Assembly (NCBI GenBank): GCA_003252075.1
Contig: QKDO01000062.1
Coordinates: forward strand, 1-55,991
Length of the DNA: 55,991 nucleotides
Direction of reading: 5' to 3'
DNA from: Nitrospirota bacterium
Lineage (GTDB): Bacteria; Nitrospirota; Thermodesulfovibrionia; Thermodesulfovibrionales; UBA6898
Positions 33,964 through 42,444 of this stretch are shown here, in pieces (position 1 is the first letter of the stretch; every line of letters starts with the position of its first letter). The translations under genes were made by a program, and so were the position numbers. A model generated the notes under the pieces. The model was given only the letters and a program-made list of their open reading frames with translations. It was not told the origin of the DNA and did no database searches.

Positions 33964-36900
33964 GCAACAACGTTGTAGCACTTATCGCAGACCTCAGGGA
34001 TATCGCTGAAGGTCCCGACGCTTTCACTCCAGTTCCAGCATCTCTGGCATTTGCTGCCTGCTGCGCGCTCAACCCGTATCCGGAGACCCTTGACAGCAAC
34101 GCCTTCATACGCATCAGGCAGGCTTTCATCGCTGAGCTGCACCGATGATACCAGGAAGAATATGGGAAGAAAAGATGCATAGGCCGCTGCGAGCTTTCGG
34201 TACTCATCCGGCAGGGAGATGCTGAGCCGCGCCTCAAGAGAGTTGCCGATGAACTTCTCCGCACGTTTGACCTCCAGAGCCTTGTTCACCTCATCACGCA
34301 GCGTAAGGAGATCCTTCCATCTCTGCTCAAGATCCGTATCGATAAACTTTTCCTGCACCCCCGGAAAAGAAGCGAAAAAGACTGAATCATCGTCTGCAGC
34401 CCCGGCCCCGCTGCCTTTCGTGATGACATGTCCCCAAACCTCCTCGGCAGTAAAGGAAAGTACCGGCGCCATGAGACGGGTCAGCACCGAAAGGATCTCG
34501 GCAAGGACCCACTGGCTCGCACGCCGTTCCGGAGCGTCCGTCTTTGCAGTGTACAGCCTGTCCTTGAGGATATCGAGATAGATTGCACTCATATCCACGA
34601 CACAGAAGTTATGGATCGCATGAAATACCTCATGGAAATCAAAGTTTTCGTAAGCCCGGGTTACCTTGCGGATAAGGCCCTGCAGCCGGCTCATTGCCCA
34701 GCGGTCGATCTCCTGGAGGATGCCGGAATAATCCGCGTCGTCGAAGTCGGAGAGGTTTCCAAGAAGAAACCGGCAGGTATTCCTGATCTTGCGGTATGCC
34801 TCGGTAAGCCGGTTCAGTATCTCCTTGGATATCCTGATATCGTCGCGGTAGTCCTCAGCGGAAACCCATATGCGAAGTATCTCTGCGCCGTAGTTCTTGA
34901 TGATCTCCTGCGGGGCAATGACGTTTCCCAGCGACTTTGACATCTTTTTCCCTGCCCCGTCAACAACAAAGCCGTGCGTGAGTACCGTACGGTACGGCGC
35001 GGTCCCCCGTGTACCGACCGAAGCGAGAAGTGAGCTCTGGAACCACCCCCGATGCTGGTCACTTCCCTCAAGGTAGAGGTCTGCAGGCCAGGTGAGCCGC
35101 GGATCGTTCTCGACCACAGCGGCATGACTTACTCCGGAATCGAACCAGACATCAAGGATGTCCATCTCCTTGCGAAACTCCGCGGATCCGCATGCATGAC
35201 AGGAATATCCCTCCGGCAGGAACTCCGCTGCCTCTTTGACGAACCATGCATCGGCTCCGTCCTTTTCCACGAAGCCTACGATGGTATTGAGTACGGTCTC
35301 GTCCGTTATGAACTTTCCGCACTCATTGCATGTGATGATCGTGATCGGTACGCCCCAGCTCCGCTGCCGCGAAACACACCAGTCAGGACGGTTTGCGACC
35401 ATGGCATAAATACGATCCCTGCCCCATTTCGGGACCCACGCCACCCGGTCGATTTCCTCAAGGCACTTCGCGCGCAGTCCATCATGTTCCACGAAAATGA
35501 ACCACTGTTCTGTTGCACGGAAAATAACCGGCTTCTTGCAGCGCCAGCAGTGAGGATAGGAGTGCGATATCTTTTCTTCCCGGATCAGCGCGTTGTTTGC
35601 CTTCAAGGTCTCCACAATAGCATCATTCGCCTTAAATACGAACTGCCCCTGAAGGTCTCCTGCCTGCTTCGTGAATTTTCCGCCGTCATCAACCGGCGCA
35701 TAGATATCAAGGCCGTATTTCAGTCCGATCTCATAGTCGTCCTCGCCATGGCCCGGGGCAATATGTACGATGCCTGTGCCCTCTTCAAGGGAAACAAATT
35801 CTCCCAGGACTCCCCGTGATCTTCTTTCGATAAAGGGATGTACCGCCTCGATCCCCTCAAGATCTCTCCCTGTCCACTTCGCAAGGACCGCCCCGGAAAG
35901 TCCGATCCGTTCCTTCAGCGCGTCCCGCCGACCGTCCGCAACGATAAAGACTTCGCTGTCCTGCTCAACAGCAACATATTCCAGGTCGGGATGAAATGCA
36001 ATAGCAAGATTAGCTGGCAGCGTCCACGGCGTGGTCGTCCAGATGATGACGAAGACCTTCTTACCCCTGAGTTCAGGCATATATTTTTCGACATTCTCAT
36101 CGTCCAGCACAAACTTGACGAATACCGAAGGGGATTCCTTATCCGTATATTCCACCTCCGCCTCTGCGAGAGCAGTTATGCACGAGGGACACCAGTGGAC
36201 AGGTTTATTCCTCTTTTGCACATAGCCCTTCCTGACAAACGTCTGGAACTCCCGTACGATCGAGGCCTCGTAATCAAAGGTCATGGTAAGATATGGCCGC
36301 GACCAGTCGCCAAAAACCCCGAGACGCTTGAACTCATCCCTCTGGATGTCTACGAACTTCGCCGCATACTCCCTGCAGAGCTGACGCTTTTCCAGGACTG
36401 CGACGGTATTCTTCTTCTCTCCCAGGTTCTTGTCCACCTGCAGTTCAATCGGCAGGCCATGACAGTCCCATCCGGGAATGTACGGCGCTGAAAATCCCTT
36501 CATGATCTTGTACTTGACGATCACGTCCTTCAAAATTTTGTTCAGCGCATGCCCCATATGGATATGCCCGTTTGCATAGGGGGGGCCGTCGTGCAGGATG
36601 TATGGCGCCGCACCGCGGTTTTTCTCCTGCATCCGCGCATAGATATTCCTGCTCTCCCAGTCCCGGAGCATTTCGGGTTCCCGCTGGGAAAGGTTAGCCT
36701 TCATCGGGAAATCTGTCTTGGGGAGGTTTAGTGTATCTTTGAAGTCTCTTGTCATGGCCGGCTGCGATACCACCTTGTCATTATGTGCCGGACCGTGCTG
36801 GTCCTGTGCTGCTGCATGCTCCGCCGGATAATCCGGACGTTGTCCCGCCGTCGGCCCTGCAGCACCAGACGGCTGCCTGTGCGGATTGATCACCCAGATG

Positions 36901-37598
36901 CTGCCAAAATCCTGCTCCTGATAAACTCGTGCCATACCGAGCCTGAGAAGCTCAAGGAGCGCCAGAAACGTAACGATAAGCTGCACCCGCCCCCCGACGT
37001 CCGAAAAGAGCTCCTCGAACCGAACTGCATCGATATGCTCAAGCCTTTCGGCTATATGCATCATGCGGTCCTTGACGGTGAGCGTTTCCTTGGTAATGGT
37101 CCTGACCTCAGGTGGTGCGGTATCAAGGATCCTTTTGAATGCCCCAAGCAGATCGAAGAGGTTGATGTCGAACAGATAGAGCTCCTGCTGCTCTTCCGCC
37201 CTCTGCGCATCAAATTCTGTTTTTTCACGGCCAAAGATCTTGAGCGCTTCATCCTCCTTTTCCTTCAGGATGCCGGCAGCGTCCTTGTATGCCTGATACT
37301 CGAGGAGGCGCTGCACGAGTTCGAGGCGCGGGTCTTCCAACTCCTCCATCGGCGCTTCTTCGTCAGGAGGCAGAAGCATCCGGGACTTGATATGGATCAG
37401 GGTTGCAGCCATGACCAGAAACTCTCCGGCAATCTCAAGATCCAGTTCTTTCATCATTCCGATGTACGTGAGGTACTCTCCCGTGATAAGGGAAATGGGG
37501 ATATCGTAGATGTCCACCTTGTTCTCCCTGATGAGATGGAGAAGGAGGTCAAGCGGGCCTTCGAATACCGGCAGTTTTACGTTATAGACATCTTCCAT
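33960..37598 (-). CDS. scpA-ileS: ScpA-isoleucyl-tRNA synthetase in-frame fusion
   Basis: One continuous 1212-residue reading frame. Residues 1 to ~240 are ScpA, the kleisin of the SMC-ScpAB condensin (VFEGPLDLLLHLI near the N-terminus, winged-helix end FGSIWVI). Residues ~241-281 are a linker rich in Ala, Gln, Pro, Gly and His. Residues 282-1212 are a full-length class I IleRS with HIGH-type HIHMGH, KMSKS, the editing domain and a C-terminal zinc site (CQRCWNW with CDKC). There is no stop between the parts. An internal ATG at 36755 would give IleRS alone, but its nearest ribosome-like site (AAGGTGG) is ~14 bases away. MEDVYN at 37598 fits ScpA; the frame is open further up to 37784. Confidence 0.9.
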   Translation of the reverse strand: MEDVYNVKLPVFEGPLDLLLHLIRENKVDIYDIPISLITGEYLTYIGMMKELDLEIAGEFLVMAATLIHIKSRMLLPPDEEAPMEELEDPRLELVQRLLEYQAYKDAAGILKEKEDEALKIFGREKTEFDAQRAEEQQELYLFDINLFDLLGAFKRILDTAPPEVRTITKETLTVKDRMMHIAERLEHIDAVRFEELFSDVGGRVQLIVTFLALLELLRLGMARVYQEQDFGSIWVINPHRQPSGAAGPTAGQRPDYPAEHAAAQDQHGPAHNDKVVSQPAMTRDFKDTLNLPKTDFPMKANLSQREPEMLRDWESRNIYARMQEKNRGAAPYILHDGPPYANGHIHMGHALNKILKDVIVKYKIMKGFSAPYIPGWDCHGLPIELQVDKNLGEKKNTVAVLEKRQLCREYAAKFVDIQRDEFKRLGVFGDWSRPYLTMTFDYEASIVREFQTFVRKGYVQKRNKPVHWCPSCITALAEAEVEYTDKESPSVFVKFVLDDENVEKYMPELRGKKVFVIIWTTTPWTLPANLAIAFHPDLEYVAVEQDSEVFIVADGRRDALKERIGLSGAVLAKWTGRDLEGIEAVHPFIERRSRGVLGEFVSLEEGTGIVHIAPGHGEDDYEIGLKYGLDIYAPVDDGGKFTKQAGDLQGQFVFKANDAIVETLKANNALIREEKISHSYPHCWRCKKPVIFRATEQWFIFVEHDGLRAKCLEEIDRVAWVPKWGRDRIYAMVANRPDWCVSRQRSWGVPITIITCNECGKFITDETVLNTIVGFVEKDGADAWFVKEAAEFLPEGYSCHACGSAEFRKEMDILDVWFDSGVSHAAVVENDPRLTWPADLYLEGSDQHRGWFQSSLLASVGTRGTAPYRTVLTHGFVVDGAGKKMSKSLGNVIAPQEIIKNYGAEILRIWVSAEDYRDDIRISKEILNRLTEAYRKIRNTCRFLLGNLSDFDDADYSGILQEIDRWAMSRLQGLIRKVTRAYENFDFHEVFHAIHNFCVVDMSAIYLDILKDRLYTAKTDAPERRASQWVLAEILSVLTRLMAPVLSFTAEEVWGHVITKGSGAGAADDDSVFFASFPGVQEKFIDTDLEQRWKDLLTLRDEVNKALEVKRAEKFIGNSLEARLSISLPDEYRKLAAAYASFLPIFFLVSSVQLSDESLPDAYEGVAVKGLRIRVERAAGSKCQRCWNWSESVGTFSDIPEVCDKCYNVVA

Positions 37599-37703
37599 GG
37601 TTCGCCGTAAGGGTTCCTTTCGCGCTGATATTGTAACAGATTGAATGGGAATTTGGCCTCTCTTTGATTTGCTTTCATCGCAAAAGAATAGTATGCTTAC
37701 TTC

Positions 37704-38477
37704 ATGAGGCGATACGCCCTGTTGCTCGCGTTTTTCCTGGCTTTTCTGCTTCCCGGCCATTCCTGGGGAGAGATCGTTCAGCATTTCGACGCGGCGGGAA
37801 ATCTTGTCCCCGCACTACGAAAATCCTTGCCGACTCCGGCACACAAATCTCAGAAATACTCGGTCGCCCTAAGTCTGGGTCTCCGGCCTGACATCCGGTA
37901 TGAGTTCTATCCTGTTTTCGGCAAAACCTTTGCCGAGATCGTCAAATCGGCAGAGGAGAACGGTCCGTTCAATAAGAAGACCCGGAAGCGTCAGACATCG
38001 GCCTTTGCCTGGACAATGGGCTGGAGCTATGAGCTGTCCTATGCCACGGAGTATGATGAGGAAAACGACAAAGTCCATGTTGACATCCTCATCCATGATA
38101 TTACGATCACCTATGACATCACCGTTACGCTTCCCGTGCTCACCGATGACTCGTCCCTCAATGACATTGAAAAAGAACTTTGGAAGAACTATATTGCCGG
38201 GATTCTTGAAGCCGAACATAGCAAAGTTAAGATTGTCAAGGATGACACCCGGGAGAATATCATCCGGCGTATGGGGGATGTTGCCTATCTCATGCTTGAT
38301 GGTGAACAGGAAGAGGATGCGGAAAAGCTCGTCGAACGATATGTGAAAGAGGAAACAGCCCGCATCGGCAAAGAAACCATCATACAGATCCAGGAAAAAC
38401 TGGGTCAGTATGAGAAGAGAGGCGAAGAAAAAACAGCGCCGGATTCACCCGAACAGAGCAGGAAAAAACCGCAATAG
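37704..38477 (+). CDS. secreted DUF922-like protein lacking the HExxH motif
   Basis: A 257-residue exported protein with a signal peptide (~1-22). From ~115 it reads like the DUF922 family, whose members are predicted secreted zinc proteases: VTLPVLTDDSS then LWKNYIAGILEAEHSKVKIV. At the place where DUF922 normally has HEEGH, this protein has AEHSK, so the zinc motif is lost. The C-terminus is a charged helix. It is divergent from scpA-ileS with 105 bases between the starts. The family call is by pattern, so confidence is moderate; the gene itself is clear. Confidence 0.6.
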   Translation: MRRYALLLAFFLAFLLPGHSWGEIVQHFDAAGNLVPALRKSLPTPAHKSQKYSVALSLGLRPDIRYEFYPVFGKTFAEIVKSAEENGPFNKKTRKRQTSAFAWTMGWSYELSYATEYDEENDKVHVDILIHDITITYDITVTLPVLTDDSSLNDIEKELWKNYIAGILEAEHSKVKIVKDDTRENIIRRMGDVAYLMLDGEQEEDAEKLVERYVKEETARIGKETIIQIQEKLGQYEKRGEEKTAPDSPEQSRKKPQ

Positions 38478-38481
38478 CACG

Positions 38482-39546
38482 TCAGACAGCGATACGTTTC
38501 AGGGCAAGTGTTCTGCCGACCTTCTCACCCGTCTCCCGGGAAGCCTTTCCTATGGCTGCACGCAGAGCATCCCTTCGTGTTTCATGGAACCACCTTCCGG
38601 CAGGCGTTGCAAAGAACTGCATGGCGGCCCTGATCTCGTCGTCCGTAAAATCCCGGTACTGGCATGAAAGGGAATACAGGATATGTCTCGTCAAATGCCC
38701 GCGCGGCATGCTTCGCACATTTTCTACGAATGCATCGATCTCAGAAGAGCTCAGGGAGCTGCGGTCAGCCAGCTGAGACTGCATGCCCTTGAGCATCTCG
38801 AACAGGGAGCGGGAAACGATATCGATGTTGAGATCCGTCATGCCGAAAGCCCTTTCCATATCCTCTAGGATCTTTTGCCGCCGTTCCGGCAATTTCTCAT
38901 ACATATTCTCACATGCCCCTGACTGTGGTAACTTTTCCGCGGTGGTTGTCCCAAAGTCACGTGTTGCCATCTTCCTTCCCAGCGGAGACTTCAGCCACTG
39001 GATAACAGCACGTATATGTGCCCTGTTGAATCGGCCACTGAAGGCACTGACCAGAGAGGGATAGAGCCTACCCTGCCCGAAGGAATCCCTGATGATGGCG
39101 TGCAGGTCCTGTTTTGTCCTTTCCTTGCTCATGACTCCCTGGACATCAGGGACGCTGCTCACCACGATATCGACATAATATGCCATCTGCTGCCTGGTTC
39201 CGGAAAGCGCAAGTGCGTCATGAATGAGCCGCTCTTCTTCATCAGAGCGACCGGCATGCGCAGGGACCTTATCCGAGCTGAAGCCAGGATCGATCAGGTA
39301 TGCAGCATCAAAATATTCACGTGATTTTTCAAAGTCGCTGAGCTGGTAAAATGCGTACCCGAGCATATAATAGCCGGCAGGGTCAGGCGTGCGGGAAACA
39401 AACTGCTCAAGATACGGGATAGCGTTCCGGTATTCCCTGCTCTTGAAGTAACTCACCGCCTTTTCATAGGTCTCATCATAGGCATGTCCGACCGAACTGA
39501 GGAAACAGAGCAGTACCACACAGACACGGGTAAGATGTCTAATCAT
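38482..39546 (-). CDS. secreted TPR protein with a DUF2059-like C-terminal region
   Basis: A 354-residue exported protein. The signal peptide ends near residue 22 (SSVGHA). Tetratricopeptide-like repeats cover ~25-90 (YEKAVSYFKSREYRNAIPYL, then YYMLGYAFYQLSDFEKSREY). The remainder is helical, with RWFHETRRDALR and an earlier SPLGRKM resembling the two halves of DUF2059-type domains (pattern SPxGRKM/TPAGRxF). It is convergent with the preceding gene, with only four bases between stops. A role in the envelope is likely; no enzyme motif is visible. Confidence 0.65.
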   Translation of the reverse strand: MIRHLTRVCVVLLCFLSSVGHAYDETYEKAVSYFKSREYRNAIPYLEQFVSRTPDPAGYYMLGYAFYQLSDFEKSREYFDAAYLIDPGFSSDKVPAHAGRSDEEERLIHDALALSGTRQQMAYYVDIVVSSVPDVQGVMSKERTKQDLHAIIRDSFGQGRLYPSLVSAFSGRFNRAHIRAVIQWLKSPLGRKMATRDFGTTTAEKLPQSGACENMYEKLPERRQKILEDMERAFGMTDLNIDIVSRSLFEMLKGMQSQLADRSSLSSSEIDAFVENVRSMPRGHLTRHILYSLSCQYRDFTDDEIRAAMQFFATPAGRWFHETRRDALRAAIGKASRETGEKVGRTLALKRIAV

Positions 39547-39758
39547 GGGGTATTCCTGATCGCCATGCGGAACATTTCTGCTATTCTACCTGAAATCCAT
39601 CCGCGCAGGCCATGAAAATCAGCTCGCGTTCAGCAATTGCACATCTTTTGGCAGAATCTGCAGCCAAGGACAAAGGCAATCACACTGCAGCACGGAAAAC
39701 AGCCGGAGGCTAATGATGCACGCTCCTTCTTCCCCACAGGAAATGTTCTCAGAGCAGT

Positions 39759-39788
39759 AAAAAAAAGGCGCATCCCTCAGGATGCGCC
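39759..39788 (-). terminator. intrinsic terminator of the HydBC/NuoG-like operon
   Basis: A perfect 9-bp stem GGCGCATCC/GGATGCGCC with a four-base loop is followed by eight T residues on the minus strand, 18 bases past the stop codon of the NuoG-like gene. The 200 bases beyond it (39550-39760) contain no gene that I can support. Confidence 0.9.
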
Positions 39789-39806
39789 TTGGAGAGACCG
39801 TCTTCT

Positions 39807-41831
39807 TCAGGCTGTCACGGAGGCAGTTTCAACTTGCTTCAGCCAGAGAAGCCTTGACCCCTGAACAATTGTTCCGGTCGTATCACCGATAAATACCTCT
39901 GCGTCGACATCGTGTCCGATATCCTTCTTAAAGGGATGAAAGGCGATTTTTGCCTTTACCTTTGCTGCCTTCTTGACGTCCGAGTCCTTGACGGGCTTCA
40001 GTACCGCGCCCATTGCTTCTGCAACGGCGATGAAAATATCGCCATTCTGCCTGGCATCTCCGGAGGGTTCACACACTCTTGTGACCTTCTTGATCCTGCC
40101 AAGATAATCAATGATCGAACCTTCTGATTCAAGCGCCGAAGTTGCAGGCAAGACGACATCTGCTTGAGCCGCAAGTCCCGTCATGTGAGACGCCTGGACA
40201 ACCAGGAATCCCGTTTCGGGTCTCTTGCTGACCGGCACTTCACCAACTGCATATATTGCCTTGGTCGGTGACGACAGGATATCCTGAAATTTCTTTCCGC
40301 TGGATGTCAGGCCCACGGCAACGACACCTTTTGCATTTGCCTCCAGAGGAACCGCCACGGCTTCTCCCTTCAGCAGGGAGAGGTTCGCTGCTGCTTTGAA
40401 CAGTGACGGGCTGGCGAGGATGACCGGTTTCTTCGATGCCAAAAAGAGATCGGCAGCGCTCATGGCCTCGTCCGAAGGATTCACCGCGGCAAGAGCAGAA
40501 ACCATTTCCTTCGGAGCCTTGGCACCCTTGGCTATCAGCGCCTGCCCGAGTTCCATCAGCATCTTGACCTCATCCCCCTTCAGGAGCGCCGAGGCCGCAG
40601 AAGCTATCCTCGGTTCTCCGGAGTTGATGACGATGAGCTTCGCTCCGTCGTTGTTCATCTTTTTCCTGACAACGGCATCCAGCGCAGGCAACACCCGCTT
40701 CCACTGATCAGGCGCGGTTCCGGCAATGATGAAAAGGTCTGCTGCGTCAAGGTCTGCAGTACCTCCCATCATGGCCTCCTCATCAGAGTAGAGACTTACC
40801 GTCGAATCAATATTCTTCGTTTTCACCACATCAGAAGCGAGCTTTTTCAGCAGCACTGCGTCTTCGTTCAGGATAGAACCGCTGGTCACAAATGCTGCGT
40901 CCGCACCCGCATCCTTGATGTTCTTTGCCGCAAGGGCAATGGCATCCTCCCAGGTCGTCTCCGTCAGTTCTCCACCAACCCTCTTCAGCGGGGTCTTGAC
41001 GCGCATATCGCTGTAGTTACTGTCAAAACCGAACCTCCCGATCGCGCAGATATATCGTTCAACGCTCCCTTCCGGGGCACCTGCAACAACCTTTGCAGCC
41101 ATGCCGTCTTTTGTCGAGACGGTTATACTGCAGGCATTGCCGCAAGCAAGACAAACCGTGTCTGTCTTTTCATATTCCCACTCGCGGCCTTTTCTCCAGC
41201 GGTCAGCCTCAAGAATGGCGTTTACGGGGCACGCATCAATGCAACTGCCGCAGAAAGTGCAGCCCGATTCCTGAAGCGGCCTGTCCATCGCCGTCACCAC
41301 CTTGGCCCCGACCCCCCTGCCGGTGAACTCAAGGACATCAGTCCCCTGGCCCTTGCAAACCCTGATACACCTGCTGCAGAGCACGCAGTACTCAGGGTCG
41401 CGTTTCACAAACGGGTTCGCCTCATCCGTGGCATAGCCAAATTTCTTCCGGGTGAAACTCGACTCTTTGATCCCGAAGTCATAGGAATACTGCTGGAGAT
41501 TGCATACGCCGGCCTTTGTGCAAGTCATGCAGTCAAGAGGATGCATGGAGAGAATAAGGTCAATAACGAATTTCCTGATCTCCTGAACCTTCTCGGTAGT
41601 GGTGGATATGCTCATGCCCTCCTTGACCTTGGTATTACAGGCAATCAGCGGTGCTTTCCCGCCTTCAGCTTCAACCACACAGAGTCGGCAGGCGCCGATC
41701 CCCTTCATTCCCTTCATATAACAGAGGTTCGGGATATGAATGCCTACCGTTTCCGCGGCATCTATGAGGTTCGTGCCCTCTGCGACCGTTACATCTTTTC
41801 CGTCTATCTTCAGATTTACCTTGTTTGCCAT
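39807..41831 (-). CDS. NuoG/HydA-type iron-sulfur molybdopterin-fold subunit
   Basis: A 674-residue subunit. The N-terminus has a plant-type 2Fe-2S domain (MKGIGACRLCVV), a His-Cys3 cluster (HPLDCMTCTKAGVC) and two 4Fe-4S motifs (CVLCSRCIRVC, CTFCGSCIDAC). A CLACGNAC cluster then opens a molybdopterin-oxidoreductase-like domain. Unlike HydA there is no H-cluster. Unlike formate dehydrogenase there is no in-frame UGA and no obvious active-site Cys after the Fe4S4 motif, and the C-terminal cofactor domain looks short. It is therefore likely an electron-transfer subunit, as in NuoG, without known substrate chemistry. ATG 41831 has GAGGAGG upstream. It is the last gene of the operon. Confidence 0.85.
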   Translation of the reverse strand: MANKVNLKIDGKDVTVAEGTNLIDAAETVGIHIPNLCYMKGMKGIGACRLCVVEAEGGKAPLIACNTKVKEGMSISTTTEKVQEIRKFVIDLILSMHPLDCMTCTKAGVCNLQQYSYDFGIKESSFTRKKFGYATDEANPFVKRDPEYCVLCSRCIRVCKGQGTDVLEFTGRGVGAKVVTAMDRPLQESGCTFCGSCIDACPVNAILEADRWRKGREWEYEKTDTVCLACGNACSITVSTKDGMAAKVVAGAPEGSVERYICAIGRFGFDSNYSDMRVKTPLKRVGGELTETTWEDAIALAAKNIKDAGADAAFVTSGSILNEDAVLLKKLASDVVKTKNIDSTVSLYSDEEAMMGGTADLDAADLFIIAGTAPDQWKRVLPALDAVVRKKMNNDGAKLIVINSGEPRIASAASALLKGDEVKMLMELGQALIAKGAKAPKEMVSALAAVNPSDEAMSAADLFLASKKPVILASPSLFKAAANLSLLKGEAVAVPLEANAKGVVAVGLTSSGKKFQDILSSPTKAIYAVGEVPVSKRPETGFLVVQASHMTGLAAQADVVLPATSALESEGSIIDYLGRIKKVTRVCEPSGDARQNGDIFIAVAEAMGAVLKPVKDSDVKKAAKVKAKIAFHPFKKDIGHDVDAEVFIGDTTGTIVQGSRLLWLKQVETASVTA

Positions 41832-41844
41832 ATCTTCCTCCTCT

Positions 41845-42444
41845 TTAAACCAGAGCTGCTTTATTTTCTTCAATTTTTTCTATCGCGCCATAGGTGCATG
41901 CCGTAAAACAATCACCGCATTTCACACATCGCTTCTGCCGGATTTCAAACGGCAAATATCCTGAACGGTAGGACACCTTTTTTTCACCCAGTATTGCATT
42001 GTACCGACAGGCCTCCTGACAAAGACCGCAGAGAACACACTTCTCGGGGACCACGCGGTAAATGACATAGGATGAGCATTCGTGTTCTTCGCAGTGACCT
42101 TCGAGATGCTCCCGGAATGATTCCGTTTTCAGCGCGGTAAGGAGGAATTTGGCGGTATCCTTGCCTTTTATGCATCGTGACCCTTCGAGCATCTGGTCCG
42201 CAATCCTCTGGACAGCGTCGACATCCGCCTGCTTTCCCGTGCCGGCGGCGATCTTCTTTAATCGCACCAGCGCTTCATAGCTGCCGAGGGCACAGGGATG
42301 GCATTTGCCGCACATCGGTTCCGAAAGGAACTCCTCCACAAATACCAGGGATCTCTGGATCGGACACTTGAGATCTTTTACCGCGGCCAACACATCCTTC
42401 ATATCTTTTTTGGTCGCTTCCTCTATCTTGGGGGTTTCGCTCAT
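41845..42444 (-). CDS. iron-sulfur protein resembling the C-terminal third of HydB/NuoF
   Basis: A 199-residue protein. Residues ~45-125 match the helical 4Fe-4S domain of NuoF (SEPMCGKCHPCALGSYEALV). Residues ~140-195 carry two ferredoxin motifs (CVLCGLCQEACRYNAI and CVKCGDCFTACTYGAI). The adjacent HydB protein ends with the same order of elements, so this gene looks like a duplicated tail without the FMN and NADH domains. The ATG shares ATGA with the hydB stop and has AGGAGG upstream. It probably relays electrons within the complex. Confidence 0.85.
   Translation of the reverse strand: MSETPKIEEATKKDMKDVLAAVKDLKCPIQRSLVFVEEFLSEPMCGKCHPCALGSYEALVRLKKIAAGTGKQADVDAVQRIADQMLEGSRCIKGKDTAKFLLTALKTESFREHLEGHCEEHECSSYVIYRVVPEKCVLCGLCQEACRYNAILGEKKVSYRSGYLPFEIRQKRCVKCGDCFTACTYGAIEKIEENKAALV

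Noticed and set aside
36756-37784. ScpA start at the far upstream end of the open frame (37784)
   Set aside because: The extra 62 residues are not ScpA-like and overlap the divergent DUF922-like gene and a predicted promoter (TACAAT at 37635-37630); MEDVYN at 37598 fits the family.
39807-41831. Formate dehydrogenase or hydrogenase identity for the 674-residue subunit
   Set aside because: No H-cluster cysteines, no in-frame UGA (selenocysteine) and no recognisable active-site Cys after the Fe4S4 motif; the C-terminal part is short.
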